Source: Lysinibacillus_B sp042920265 | GTDB lineage: Bacteria; Bacillota; Bacilli; Bacillales_A; Planococcaceae | Direction of reading: 5' to 3' | Assembly: GCF_042920265.1 (NCBI RefSeq) | Contig: NZ_JBDQZI010000016.1 | Coordinates: 1-64,000 of the forward strand | Length of the DNA: 64,000 nt | Shown: positions 7,710 to 16,824 of the stretch, piece by piece | How the letters are laid out: each line of letters starts with the position of its first letter | Position numbering within the stretch: position 1 is the stretch's first letter | Position numbers and translations under genes: made by a program | Notes under the pieces: generated by a model | Told to the model about the DNA's origin: nothing | Databases searched by the model: none | The model's input: only the letters and a program-made list of their open reading frames with translations

Positions 7710-8531
7710 ATGAATCCGAAAGAACTCACTGTCGTAGAACATATGGAAGAACTGAGAAGTCGCCTCTTTGTTACAGCGATTTTCTTCGTACTTGCTTTAT
7801 TTATTGGCTTTTTTACAGCTGAACCAATTATTAAATTTATTCAGTACAGTGAAGAAGCAGAAAATTTAACACTGAATGCTTTTAACGTAACCGATCCGTT
7901 AACGGTGTATTTACAAGTAACTGTTGCGGTGGCGGCTATATTAACGTCGCCTATTTTGCTGTATCAACTATGGTCTTTTATTACACCTGGTCTACATGAA
8001 ACAGAGCGTAAAGCAACGTTAAAATATATTCCGTATTCGTTTTTCCTATTTATCGGTGGTATTGTATTCTCCTATTTTGTGTTATTACCATACATCATTA
8101 AATTTATGAATGGGTTATCACAAGATTTGGAGATTAAACAAACAATCGGTATTAACGCATACTTCTCGTTTTTATTTAAGCTACTCATTCCATTTGGATT
8201 CTTGTTCCAATTGCCTGTTGTCACAATGTTTTTATCGCGTATCGGTCTTGTAAGTCCGATATTAATGGTGAAATTCCGCAAGTATTCGTATTTCGTATTA
8301 ATTGTGATTTCTGTTCTATTAGCACCACCGGACCTTGTGTCCAACGTAATTATTGCGATTCCATTATTTGTATTGTACGAAATTAGTATTTTGATTTCGC
8401 GTATCGGCTATAGAAAATACGAAATAGCGGAAGCAAAACGAATAAAAGAGCAAGAAGAACGCGAACGCGAGTTAAAAGTAGACGAGCTTTTAGCCGAGCA
8501 AAGAAGACAAATTGAAGAGATGCAAAAATAA
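7710..8531 (+). CDS. tatC: Sec-independent translocase subunit TatC
   Basis: This 273-residue integral membrane protein begins with the TatC signature VVEHMEELRSRL and shows about six membrane helices. The TatC motif SPILLYQLWSFITPGLHETER is split across the first cytoplasmic region. TatC recognises twin-arginine signal peptides and recruits TatA. The C-terminus is an unusually charged tail rich in Glu, Arg and Lys (about residues 230-273). It forms an operon with tatA and ends at a terminator. Confidence 0.95.
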   Translation: MNPKELTVVEHMEELRSRLFVTAIFFVLALFIGFFTAEPIIKFIQYSEEAENLTLNAFNVTDPLTVYLQVTVAVAAILTSPILLYQLWSFITPGLHETERKATLKYIPYSFFLFIGGIVFSYFVLLPYIIKFMNGLSQDLEIKQTIGINAYFSFLFKLLIPFGFLFQLPVVTMFLSRIGLVSPILMVKFRKYSYFVLIVISVLLAPPDLVSNVIIAIPLFVLYEISILISRIGYRKYEIAEAKRIKEQEERERELKVDELLAEQRRQIEEMQK

Positions 8532-8571
8532 TAAGGATACCTACTTAGTTAGGTATTCCTTATTTTTTTTC
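8532..8571 (+). terminator. tatC terminator
   Basis: AAGGATACCTA pairs with TAGGTATTCCTT (one bulged T), followed by ATTTTTTTT, directly after the tatC stop. Confidence 0.75.
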
Positions 8572-8616
8572 AAATAATAATTGTTAGAAAATTGAAATTT
8601 TGAGCAGGTGAGATAG

Positions 8617-9717
8617 ATGATAGATATTCAAATAATTGCCAATCGGCTACTAAAAGAGCTCAGTCCACTCATGGAGGCACCGCTGATCATTAGTGACCAT
8701 AATGGATTTATTGTTGCAGCAACAGATGAAAGTAGAATGAATCAGTTTCATGAAGGGGTACTGACCGTCATTCGTGATCGTACGACACTGTATATTTCCA
8801 ATACACAGGCCCATTCTTTCCAGGGGGCGCGGGGAGAAGTATTAACGCTTTTGTCGATCGATGAAATCCCGCTTGGTGTGCTTGGGATAGAAGGACCAAT
8901 CGTACAAGTGGAACCTTATATTAAGATGGCAACAAAAGTGGCAGAAATGTTGATTGAACGGGCATTAATGAGTGAGGATTATGACCCTGAAGCACAGTTA
9001 TTAGAGCTATTTCTAACAGAATTGCTCGGTGGACAGTTGACGAAGGAAGCCATACAGCAACAACTGAAAAAATTACATGTAGAAGCTATTTATGATCGCG
9101 TAGCCCTCATTGAATTAGATGTAAAGACAGAAGCGGTCGTCATTCGCCATTTAGTACATATTCAAATCATTCATCCTCAATTAATTATAGCACGGTGGAA
9201 TGTGAATCAAATTGTATTGCTGATTCCAAAAGTATCCCGTGGCCCATTGCAAGATGCATTGCAATTGATCCATCAAAAGCTTGCGAAGTTAACACAATCT
9301 CATGTGAAAATGGGCATTGGAAATCGTCATCCATTTCATTTATTGGCGCTGTCATATCAAGAGGCGAATAGCGCATTGACGATTTGTACGAAGGAAAGAG
9401 CAATTGTATTTGAAGAAGATTTAAAGCTGGAGTTATTGTTGGTCGAAAGTACAAAAAAACACCGAGAAGAATATATAGAGCGTGTGTTGGGCCCCATCAT
9501 GCATGAGCCAGAGCTAATGATGAACTTAGACATATGGATGAGTAATGATCAATCACTAAAAGAAGTGGCAGAACAACTACATATTCATAAAAACACTTTA
9601 AAGTATCGAATCAAGAAAATTGAACATTTACTTAACGTGAATTTGCGTAATACAGCAGACCAAGCTGCTTTATATATCGCGCTTTTACTTTATAAGCATC
9701 AATACATAACAAAGTAA
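8617..9717 (+). CDS. cdaR: CdaR-type sugar-diacid regulator
   Basis: This 366-residue transcription factor has an N-terminal sugar-diacid recognition domain (about 1-130, with AAPLIISDHNGFIVAATD-like sequence and the VLGIEGP motif). A middle GGDEF-like PucR region follows, then a C-terminal PucR helix-turn-helix (SLKEVAEQLHIHKNTLKYRIKKIE, about residues 310-335). Relatives (CdaR/SdaR) activate glucarate, galactarate or glycerate use in response to the acid. The downstream TRAP operon is the obvious target by proximity, but no sugar-acid catabolic enzyme is in the window. Its insertion after tatC departs from the B. subtilis order. Confidence 0.85.
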   Translation: MIDIQIIANRLLKELSPLMEAPLIISDHNGFIVAATDESRMNQFHEGVLTVIRDRTTLYISNTQAHSFQGARGEVLTLLSIDEIPLGVLGIEGPIVQVEPYIKMATKVAEMLIERALMSEDYDPEAQLLELFLTELLGGQLTKEAIQQQLKKLHVEAIYDRVALIELDVKTEAVVIRHLVHIQIIHPQLIIARWNVNQIVLLIPKVSRGPLQDALQLIHQKLAKLTQSHVKMGIGNRHPFHLLALSYQEANSALTICTKERAIVFEEDLKLELLLVESTKKHREEYIERVLGPIMHEPELMMNLDIWMSNDQSLKEVAEQLHIHKNTLKYRIKKIEHLLNVNLRNTADQAALYIALLLYKHQYITK

Positions 9718-9919
9718 ATGGTTTGTCTAAAAGAACAAATAAATATGTATCTCCCCTAAAAAGTATGTCCTTTAAAACATATAATTTAATTTTTCTGAAT
9801 AATAAAATAATCTTTGTTTGAAAGTCCAGTGTTATGGTACAGATGGAATAATATGACTTTCAACTTCAGAATTTAAAAAATTGTTTTATAACAGAAATGG
9901 GTTTAGGGGGATATAAACG

Positions 9920-10948
9920 ATGAAACTTAAAAAGAGAAAATGGGCTTTAATTCCGACGTTAGCATTATCCGTATTACTAGCAGCTTGTGGAGGCGACGAA
10001 AAGGAAAAGAGCGCAACAGACACTGGTGAAGAAGAATATAACTTAAAGATGTCCGTAACAGTAGCCGATACAACAGCTTGGTTTGCTGGGGCGCAAAAAT
10101 TAGCAGATGATATCGAAGCGGAAACAGATGGTCGTATTACAATCGATGTTTTTGCCAATGAACAATTATCAGGTGGGGATTCGGCAAAAGCGGTAGAAGG
10201 CTTAGCAAAAGGCTCGATTGACTTAACGTTTAATTCAACAATCATTTACTCTATTTTAGATGAGCGCTTTGGTGTAGTGAGTGCACCATTCTTATTTAAT
10301 TCATTAGACGATGTAGATGCTGCATTTGCTGGAGACGGTGGAGAGTTACTATCTGATATTTTATTAGAGAAAAATGTTGTCGCTTTAGGTTTTGGGGAAA
10401 ATGGATTCCGTCAAGTCACGAATAATAAAGGCCCAATTGCATCGCCAGCAGATTTTAAAGGCATGAAAATGCGTATTCCTGGTATTACGATGTATACAGA
10501 TTTATTCCGTGGATATGGTGCGGATCCAGCCACAATGACTTGGTCTGAAGTATTTACAGCACTGCAACAAGGGACAATTGATGGACAAGAAAACCCAATC
10601 GATGTTATCTATTCATCAAAAATTGATGAAGTACAAGATTATTTAACATTATGGAACTATTCTTATGATCCACTTGTATTAGGGATTAACAAAGATTTAT
10701 ATGAGTCTATGAGTAAAGAAGACCAAGAATTATTTGATCGTTTAGGGAAAGAAGCAGCGGCTTACCAAGTACAACTGAATCGTGAGCGTTCAGCAGAACA
10801 ACTGGAAGAGTTAAAAGAAAAAGGTATGGAAGTCAATGAATTAACAGACGAGCAATTACAAGCATTTAAGGATGCTTCGCAAGCAGTTTATGATAAATAT
10901 ACAGCTATTTGGGGTGAAGACTTACTTAAAGCGTTTCAAGCTGAGTAA
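9920..10948 (+). CDS. dctP: TRAP transporter substrate-binding lipoprotein DctP
   Basis: This 342-residue protein has a lipoprotein signal (KLKKRKWALIPTLALS) with lipobox LLAAC near residue 22. The mature part is a DctP-family solute binder: ETDGRITIDVFANEQLSGG, the binding region GFRQVTNNKGPI followed by MKMRIPG (with the conserved Arg that holds the substrate carboxylate), and the GQENPIDV motif. It delivers an organic acid to DctQM. A 200-base upstream spacer, with no obvious perfect promoter, separates it from cdaR. It is first of three genes, 12 bases before dctQ. The substrate is unknown: C4-dicarboxylate or a sugar acid given the CdaR neighbour. Confidence 0.92.
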   Translation: MKLKKRKWALIPTLALSVLLAACGGDEKEKSATDTGEEEYNLKMSVTVADTTAWFAGAQKLADDIEAETDGRITIDVFANEQLSGGDSAKAVEGLAKGSIDLTFNSTIIYSILDERFGVVSAPFLFNSLDDVDAAFAGDGGELLSDILLEKNVVALGFGENGFRQVTNNKGPIASPADFKGMKMRIPGITMYTDLFRGYGADPATMTWSEVFTALQQGTIDGQENPIDVIYSSKIDEVQDYLTLWNYSYDPLVLGINKDLYESMSKEDQELFDRLGKEAAAYQVQLNRERSAEQLEELKEKGMEVNELTDEQLQAFKDASQAVYDKYTAIWGEDLLKAFQAE

Positions 10949-10960
10949 GGAGTTAAAAAT

Positions 10961-11461
10961 ATGAAAGTGCTAGATTATTTTGAGGAAATTATTTTGTTTA
11001 TTGCCTTTGCAGCGATGACAGTCATTACGTTCTTAAACGTCGTATCAAGAAATCTAGCAGGGATTTCCATTTCTTTTACAGAGGAAATTACGATTAACTT
11101 GCTAGTACTAATTACATTCCTTGGAGCAGCGGTTGGGGTGCGCAAATATGCGCACCTCGGCTTTACACTTTTGTTCGATAAAGGGAACAAAGCCATTCGC
11201 TTATTCATCGTCTTCTTTACAGGTATGATGGGCTTCATCTTATTTGGTATTCTTTTCTGGTACGGAGTGGAAATGGTTCAATTCCAAATCAAGATGAATC
11301 AAAAAACACCAGCACTTGGCATGCCACAATGGATTTTATCGTTAGCGCTACCGTTTGGGGCATTTATGTGTGTCGTGCGTACCGTACAAGTCGTAATGGA
11401 GGAAGCTAAAAACGTATCTCGTGGTGAAAAAACGGTAGAAGGAGATGACCAAACAGTATGA
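10961..11461 (+). CDS. dctQ: TRAP transporter small membrane subunit DctQ
   Basis: This 166-residue protein has four predicted membrane helices. It carries the family features VSRNLAGISISFTEEIT and FLGAAVGVRKYAHLGF, where the conserved Glu and the Gly-Ala-Ala/His pattern mark the DctQ family. It bridges the binding protein and the large permease. It overlaps dctM by ATGA, so the two are translationally coupled. Confidence 0.9.
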   Translation: MKVLDYFEEIILFIAFAAMTVITFLNVVSRNLAGISISFTEEITINLLVLITFLGAAVGVRKYAHLGFTLLFDKGNKAIRLFIVFFTGMMGFILFGILFWYGVEMVQFQIKMNQKTPALGMPQWILSLALPFGAFMCVVRTVQVVMEEAKNVSRGEKTVEGDDQTV

Positions 11462-12783
11462 CTGCTTTAATTTTGTTTGGAGTATTTATTCTCCTTGTAA
11501 TGTTGCGTACACCGATAGCGATTGCGCTTGGTATCTCTTCCATGGTTATTCTTTTTATGAATAATGGCATGAGTAGCTTTGAGGTATTAACCGATTTAAT
11601 GTACACGAGTGTTGCCAAATTCACGTTACTTGCGATCCCATTCTTCATTTTAGCTGGGGTAATTATGGAGCATATCGGGATTTCGAAACGTCTCATCGAC
11701 TTTGCTCAAGCTTTAGTCGGGCATCGTAAAAGTGGAATTGCCTTAGTTACAGTCATCGTGGCTGTTTTCTTTGCTGCCATTTCAGGTTCAGGTCCTGCTA
11801 CAGTTGCTGCAATTGGCGGTATTTTAATTCCGGCGATGGTGAAAAACGGTTACCGTAAAGAAACAGCAGGCGGTTTAGTCGCTTCTGCTGGTGCGATTGG
11901 GATTGTCATTCCGCCATCGATTGCCTTTATTATTTTTGCGTTAGTCGCGGGGAGTCAAATGCCCATTACGATTAACCGTCTGTTTATGGCAGGGATTATC
12001 CCAGGGATTTTAATAGGGGTTGCGCTGTATATCGCCGCAGTCTATGTACGTGCTCGCGATATGAAAAAGGGCTTATTTGTGCCTAGCGAAACAGAAGTTG
12101 TACATAAGCCTACAGGGAAAGAGCGTTGGCACGCATTTTTAAAAGCACTACCAGGTTTAATGATTCCGATCATTATTTTAGGTGGGATTTACGGTGGTAT
12201 TTTTACACCAACAGAATCCGCCGTCGTCGCCGTTGTGTATAGTTTAATCGTTGGTTTATTTATTTCACCAAAGGGTTATGGCCAGCAGTTATTTATTATC
12301 TTTAAAGAAGCGTCCATTCAAACCGCGGTTGTAATGTTAATCGTCAGTGCGGCATCTGTTTTTGCGTATATTGTGACGACAGAGCAAATTGCCCAAACGC
12401 TATCAGATACATTACTAGGCTTTACAGATAATAAGATTATGATTTTACTATTAGTAAATGTTATCTTATTAATCGCGGGGGCATTTATTGATGCGATTTC
12501 CGCGTACTATATTTTCGTGCCGATTTTATTGCCGATTATGACGATGCTCGAAGTAGATCCAACTGTATTTGGTGTGTTTATGACGATCAACTTAGCGATT
12601 GGTTTATTTACACCACCAGTAGGATTAAACTTGTATGTCGCAGCGGGTTACTCTAAGTCGAATATAATCGAGATTTCGAAAGGGGTTATCCCATTTATCG
12701 TTGCGGCCATTTTCGTCCTTTTATTAGTAACGTATGTCCCAGTAATTTCGACATTCTTACCAGATTTACTCGGTGTGAAATAG
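11458..12783 (+). CDS. dctM: TRAP transporter large permease DctM
   Basis: This 441-residue polytopic protein of the DctM family has repeated inverted halves and signatures such as ISGSGPATVAAIGG, SAGAIGIVIPPSIAF (about residues 140-160), the GGIYGGIFTPTESA box, and the FTPPVGLNLYVA motif near residues 380-392. It catalyses Na+-coupled uptake of the acid handed over by DctP. Length is typical. It is the last gene of dctPQM and is followed by a strong terminator. Confidence 0.95.
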   Translation: MTALILFGVFILLVMLRTPIAIALGISSMVILFMNNGMSSFEVLTDLMYTSVAKFTLLAIPFFILAGVIMEHIGISKRLIDFAQALVGHRKSGIALVTVIVAVFFAAISGSGPATVAAIGGILIPAMVKNGYRKETAGGLVASAGAIGIVIPPSIAFIIFALVAGSQMPITINRLFMAGIIPGILIGVALYIAAVYVRARDMKKGLFVPSETEVVHKPTGKERWHAFLKALPGLMIPIIILGGIYGGIFTPTESAVVAVVYSLIVGLFISPKGYGQQLFIIFKEASIQTAVVMLIVSAASVFAYIVTTEQIAQTLSDTLLGFTDNKIMILLLVNVILLIAGAFIDAISAYYIFVPILLPIMTMLEVDPTVFGVFMTINLAIGLFTPPVGLNLYVAAGYSKSNIIEISKGVIPFIVAAIFVLLLVTYVPVISTFLPDLLGVK

Positions 12784-12796
12784 TGTTATTGAATGA

Positions 12797-12836
12797 AAAA
12801 GTAGACAAGGTCTTTTAGGCTTTGTCTACTTTTTTA
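12797..12836 (+). terminator. dctPQM operon terminator
   Basis: The stem AAAAGTAGACAAG / CTTTGTCTACTTTT with a 10-nt loop is followed by a T-run. It starts 14 bases after the dctM stop. Confidence 0.85.
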
Positions 12837-12911
12837 ACGACATGTAAGCTGTCTGAAAAAGTAATCTATACTGTATATTTTTGGTGATTATCTACTATTG
12901 GTAGGTGTTCT

Positions 12912-13012
12912 GGCAACTCGCTTTCCGTGGGCTTGGCTTCAGTCTCCTCATCGCTTCGCTCTTGCGGGGCCTTCAGCTCAAGCTATTCCCACAGGAGTCT
13001 CGTCGCCGCCAC
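12912..13012 (-). repeat. repeat family A, copy 1 (short form)
   Basis: This GC-richer ~100-base segment holds the blocks CTCGCTTTCCGTGGGC, TGGCTTCAGTCTCCTC, GCGGGGCCTTCAG and CTATTCCCACAGGAGTCTCG. The same blocks occur in the same order, on the other strand, in copy 2 (34985-35205). Both ends carry related inverted sequences (CTTTCCGTGGGC against CCCACAGGAG). No protein is apparent. It is probably a short interspersed, MITE-like repeat. The rest of the 12837-13100 spacer shows nothing else clear. Confidence 0.7.
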
Positions 13013-13100
13013 ACCTTTTTCATTTCTAAAAAATACAGACATAAAAATAGGAGTTATTTTACTTCTGGATAGCTCCTGTCTTTCTAACTAGGTGAGGAGA

Positions 13101-14042
13101 ATGCTTTTGAGAAATATACAGGTGTATGCCATTTTATTATTCGTCATGATTTGGTGGGGATTAAATGTCACGATGTTAAAGGTGTTAACGACGCATTTGG
13201 ATCCTTTAATTATGCAAAGTGTGCGTATTCTGCTAGCCGGCATGACGATCTTTGTGTTGTTGCTTTTATTTCGACAGAAGCTTTACGAGCGGATGATGCC
13301 ATGGAAGTTTATTTTCATTGCGACTTTTTTTGGTGTAGTATGTCACCATTCGCTTTTAGCAATCGGTGTTGCGCAAACGACGGCCACAAAGACGACACTC
13401 ATTTGTGGGTTAAGTCCTTTACTAACAGCATTGCTCGCTATTCTGTTTCGTGCCTCCACCTTTACGACATTGAAAACAGTCGGTTTTTTATTAGGTTTTA
13501 CGGGAATCGGTATAGCGGTTGTAGAAGACCCGACTAATTTGACCTCGTTATCATGGGGGGACTTTTATGTATTCCTATCGATTTTTTTGCAGGCATTCAG
13601 CTTTTTTGCCATTCGAAAAGGCGCCCAAAGCATTTCACCTATTTTAATGACAGCTTATATGTTAGTCATTGGTGGTGTGGCTCTGATTGGCATGGGGGTT
13701 GTGTACGATGCAGGGGCTTACTTCGCCTTTTTACAAATCGATGCCACCGTATGGGCGATTTTTATTGCTTCTGCGGTGCTAGCAACAGCTGTCGGGCATA
13801 GCTTATATAATATGGCGATCAAGCATATTGGGGCAGCGGAAAGTGCCATCTTCACGAACTTTAATACGCTTTTTGCGCTAATTGGAGCTTATATTTTCTT
13901 AGGAGAGAAAATGCACCTACAACAGTATGTTGGCTGTGTATTCATTATTATGGCCGTAATTATTGGAACAGGCGGGTTAGATGCAAAATTAAAAGAATGG
14001 ATTAAACGGAGAAGAGAGAAGGGGCCTTCAGAAGCATGTTGA
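13101..14042 (+). CDS. EamA/DMT family transporter
   Basis: This 313-residue protein has ten predicted membrane helices arranged as two EamA repeats. Examples are WWGLNVTMLKVL with PLIMQSVRILLAG in repeat 1, and the second repeat from about residue 150 ending in GAYIFLGEKMHLQQYVGCVFI. DMT proteins export amino acids or other metabolites; the substrate cannot be read from sequence. ATG 13101 is chosen 5 bases after AGGTGA; TTG 13107 is a close alternative and GTG 13092 has no ribosome-binding site. It is a lone gene after the TRAP operon, and repeat B begins at once after its stop. Confidence 0.88.
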   Translation: MLLRNIQVYAILLFVMIWWGLNVTMLKVLTTHLDPLIMQSVRILLAGMTIFVLLLLFRQKLYERMMPWKFIFIATFFGVVCHHSLLAIGVAQTTATKTTLICGLSPLLTALLAILFRASTFTTLKTVGFLLGFTGIGIAVVEDPTNLTSLSWGDFYVFLSIFLQAFSFFAIRKGAQSISPILMTAYMLVIGGVALIGMGVVYDAGAYFAFLQIDATVWAIFIASAVLATAVGHSLYNMAIKHIGAAESAIFTNFNTLFALIGAYIFLGEKMHLQQYVGCVFIIMAVIIGTGGLDAKLKEWIKRRREKGPSEAC

Positions 14043-14043
14043 T

Positions 14044-14140
14044 ATGACTGCCGCAGGAGCAATAGTTTTTCATGGATGATGATGAAAGAGTGAAGGGGTG
14101 TACTTGGAAGTTTTTACTTTCTGGACACCCTTACTTTTTT
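14044..14140 (+). repeat. repeat family B, copy 1
   Basis: It starts 2 bases after the EamA stop: GACTGCCGCAGGAGCAATA, a variable segment, then GTGAAGGGGTGT, then TTTCTGGACACCC with a T-run. The same order is seen at 18828-18918 (plus) and 46248-46345 (minus). The final part forms a hairpin that could terminate the EamA transcript. In this copy the stem is the least perfect of the three. Confidence 0.7.
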
Positions 14141-14225
14141 TAGTTAAAGAGTGACAGTCTTTCACCTTTCCCAAAGTGAGTGTAACTGTCGATAAAATGT
14201 AAAATACATTTTATCTAGTAGCTTG

Positions 14226-15254
14226 TCACTGCTGTTGTGTTTTTTGATAGATAGAAATTTTTTCTGTTGCATTGTGTGGTAATGCAGCAACTTGTTCGTA
14301 AAGTGTGGGGATTTTAAATCTTGTAAGCTGGGAGGATAAAAAGGTTTTGAATGCCTCAATATCAACTTTCTCAGAGCTTGCAAAAACGGATTTTACCGTT
14401 TCGCCCCATTCGATGTGTGAAGCACCTCCGTATAGCCACCATTGCATGGAAGAAAGGTCTACCTGTGCTATGCGTGGATGAGAGGCTGTTAATAAGTAGG
14501 CAATATGTGGCCCAAAGAAATGCGTCGTTTTTTCATTGACTACCGTATCGATCAGTGAATTAGGTGTAAATGTCGGTGTTAACACGCTTGTACCCCCGAC
14601 AACAAATGCCACCATTAAAAATAGATGAAGCGGTGTAGAGTGGCTTAATGGCATCATAAGCAACAGACGACTTTCTGGCTTGATGTCCATTTCTGCTGCC
14701 ATCAGATGTGCAACGGTTAAAATATGTCGATAAGTAAACAACACACCTTTTGGGTTACCAGTTGTACTAGAAGTGTAGAAAATCGTCGATAAATGATCTT
14801 CCTTTAAAAAGCATTCTATTTCAGTACTATCGCCATTACTTATCAAGTGCTCGAAGCTATCCCAGTCATGTATGGCTTCCCCCGTTTTAATTTTTATGTC
14901 GCCAACTGTTAAATTTGCCACATTTGCAAAGAGCCGCTCATGTATGATAATTGCTTTTGCATCAGCATGATTCATCACAAATTTGACTTCTTTTAAGGTG
15001 AATTTAGCATTAATCGGTACAACAATGGCACCAATACGTTGTACAGCAAAATAGCTAATGACAAACTCTAATACGTTCGGCATAAAGAGGATTACTTTAT
15101 CACCTGGAAACACGCCTTTTTCGATCAGGGCGTCTGCCAATTGATTCACTAGTTTATTCAATTCACTGTAGGTCGTGCGTTTCCCCATACTCACAATCGC
15201 TTCAGCCTGTGGATATTTCCGTGCATTTCTTGCTAATACATTTGAACTGTTCAT
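14226..15254 (-). pseudogene. acyl-CoA synthetase with internal deletion
   Basis: This 342-codon frame has an intact ANL-family N-terminus: SNVLARNARKYPQAEA, the phosphate loop YTSSTTGNPKG (Ser replaces the usual Gly) and LPLSHSTPLH-like sequence. After YGGASHIEWGETVKSVF it jumps directly to the extreme C-terminus (LSSQLTRFKIPTL and LPHNATEKI). About 170 residues are missing, including the YGxTE, TGD and hinge motifs, while a full enzyme is about 500 residues. The terminal T-G-K motif reads TEK. The frame stays open, so the deletion is in frame and probably recent. The start is ATG 15254, after GGGAGGAAG. Adenylation activity is very unlikely. It was originally a fatty-acid or related acyl-CoA ligase. 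Confidence 0.8.
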
Positions 15255-15529
15255 GTTACTTCCTCCCTCAATCGGTTTCACGTTTCTTGAAGTACTCAGA
15301 TTTCCTAACTGTCTTACAGCAATACACTCTTTTTTGCTTAAGTTCTTCGTAATAGCATAATGTTCGAGAAGAAATATGAAATCGTTTAGCTACATATTAA
15401 ACCGTATGTTGCACACAGATGACCTCCCTTTCTTGAATATTATTTTGAATTTTCTTACTATTATACCATTGATGTTCATGTAAATTTAAAGAGGAAAATC
15501 GAATAAAAGAGAAGAATATTAATTTAAAG

Positions 15530-15560
15530 AGAAAAACACCTACTGTGACAGTAAGTGTCT
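15530..15560 (-). terminator. ydiL terminator (minus strand)
   Basis: On the minus strand, ACACTTACTGT pairs with ACAGTAGGTGT around one base and is followed by TTTTTCTCTTT. The rest of the 15255-15566 spacer is AT-rich. It contains a TATAAT at 15460-15465 on the minus strand that could serve the synthetase remnant, but without a clear -35. Confidence 0.7.
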
Positions 15561-15566
15561 GATGGA

Positions 15567-16313
15567 TTACTTCGGTACAGTGTCATACAACTGCAGGATT
15601 TTTTCGCCATACAATTGGACTACACAAACGAAGCTGTTTAATAAAATGTGCGCCACAATGGATGTGAGCAAACGCTTTGTTTTGTAATAGAGGAAGGCAA
15701 AGATTAAGCCGCAAATTGTATACAGAATAATGTGTGTAAAGTCAAAGTGAATCGCTGCAAATACAACCGCGCTAATGACAGCTGAAAATAAGAAATTTTG
15801 TACTTGGATTAACGAGCCAAATACAACGCGGCGGAAGACGAATTCTTCTAAGATAGGGCCGATCAGCGCAATAACAATAATCATGACGGGTGACAGTTTC
15901 GCAATTTCTACAAGCGTTGCTGTATTTTCAGAGCCTGCTTCAATACCGAGTAACATTTCGATATAGGCGCCGACGATTTGTCCGACAAACACCATGAAGA
16001 ACCCGATAATGCCCCAGCCAATCGCTTGCGAGGTAGACGCTTTTTCTCCTTCGTATATGTTGAAAAAGCCTTTATCACGTAAGACAAGCAACCAAATAAT
16101 CACAATGGAGATGATACCGAAAATAAAGGACCACCAGGCAGTAAGAATTACGCCCTTATCTTCTACTGGGGCATCAATTAAACTAAAGACAAAGTCGAGA
16201 GCTCCTGGTAAACGTAAAACCAATGCAGATAATTGAAAGACAAAAATATACGTTAACAAGATGAATAAAGCGGTTTTTAGAGACTTGCGTTTTTCTATAA
16301 TTGTTGAATTCAA
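15567..16313 (-). CDS. ydiL: CPBP intramembrane protease YdiL
   Basis: This 248-residue multi-helix membrane protein is of the CPBP/Abi family. It has the EExxxR motif in GPILEEFVFRRVVFG (about residues 165-180) and the second histidine motif AAIHFDFTH (about 200-208). These residues line the putative active site of Rce1-like proteases such as MroQ. TTG 16313 is chosen because it follows AAGGAG by 9 bases on the minus strand; the longer frame to 16364 lacks a site. Its position beside groES on the opposite strand matches B. subtilis ydiL. The substrate is unknown. Confidence 0.85.
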   Translation of the reverse strand: MNSTIIEKRKSLKTALFILLTYIFVFQLSALVLRLPGALDFVFSLIDAPVEDKGVILTAWWSFIFGIISIVIIWLLVLRDKGFFNIYEGEKASTSQAIGWGIIGFFMVFVGQIVGAYIEMLLGIEAGSENTATLVEIAKLSPVMIIVIALIGPILEEFVFRRVVFGSLIQVQNFLFSAVISAVVFAAIHFDFTHIILYTICGLIFAFLYYKTKRLLTSIVAHILLNSFVCVVQLYGEKILQLYDTVPK

Positions 16314-16409
16314 AACGAATAACTCCTTCTTTCTAAGACTATTATATATAAGTGTTAATTTCATTTTAGAGGATTATAGAAAGAAAACAAAATTTTTTAG
16401 TGTTCTGAC

Positions 16410-16438
16410 TTGCAAAAAAAAATGGAATTTATTAATAT
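16410..16438 (+). promoter_or_regulatory. sigma-A promoter of groES-groEL
   Basis: TTGCAA (16410-16415) and TAATAT (16433-16438) are separated by 17 bases. Transcription would begin at the edge of the CIRCE element, as expected for HrcA repression. Confidence 0.65.
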
Positions 16439-16448
16439 AAGAATTGTG

Positions 16449-16475
16449 TTAGCACTCTAAGTTGATGAGTGCTAA
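16449..16475 (+). promoter_or_regulatory. CIRCE operator (HrcA site)
   Basis: A perfect CIRCE: TTAGCACTC, nine bases, GAGTGCTAA. HrcA binds it and represses class I heat-shock genes until GroE is titrated by unfolded protein. It lies just downstream of the -10 box and 41 bases before the groES start. Confidence 0.98.
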
Positions 16476-16515
16476 TAATGACACATAGACATTAATTTGT
16501 AGGAGGTTGTTTCAC

Positions 16516-16800
16516 TTGTTAAGACCATTAGGTGATCGTATCATTATCGAACTAGTTGAGGTGGAAGAAAAAACAGCATTTGGTATCGTGCTTCCAGATT
16601 CAGCGAAAGAAAAACCACAAACAGGTAAAGTTGTGGCAGTAGGAACAGGTCGTGTTTTAGATAACGGCACTCGTGTCGAGCTTGACGTCAAAGAGGGCGA
16701 TGAAATTATCTTCTCTAAATTCGCAGGCACAGAAGTGAAATACGACGGTCAAGAATACTTAATTTTACGCGAAAGCGACATCTTAGCAGTTATTGCTTAA
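16516..16800 (+). CDS. groES: co-chaperonin GroES
   Basis: This 94-residue co-chaperonin begins L(M)LRPLGDRIIIEL and has the mobile loop EEKTAFGIVLPDSAKEKPQ, then GKVVAVGTG and VKYDGQEYLILRESDILAVI. It caps the GroEL cavity during ATP-driven folding. TTG 16516 is the start because it gives the exact family N-terminus and lies 9 bases after AGGAGG; TTG 16507 abuts the site. It is under CIRCE control and forms an operon with groEL 109 bases downstream. Confidence 0.97.
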   Translation: MLRPLGDRIIIELVEVEEKTAFGIVLPDSAKEKPQTGKVVAVGTGRVLDNGTRVELDVKEGDEIIFSKFAGTEVKYDGQEYLILRESDILAVIA

Positions 16801-16824
16801 TTTCAAATTTAACTCGTAAATATC

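Noticed and set aside
15392..15418. Eight-codon leader ORF (GTG start after AGGGAGG, minus strand) upstream of the synthetase remnant
   Set aside because: A good ribosome-binding site but no regulatory codons, hairpin pair or conservation evidence; likely chance or a remnant.
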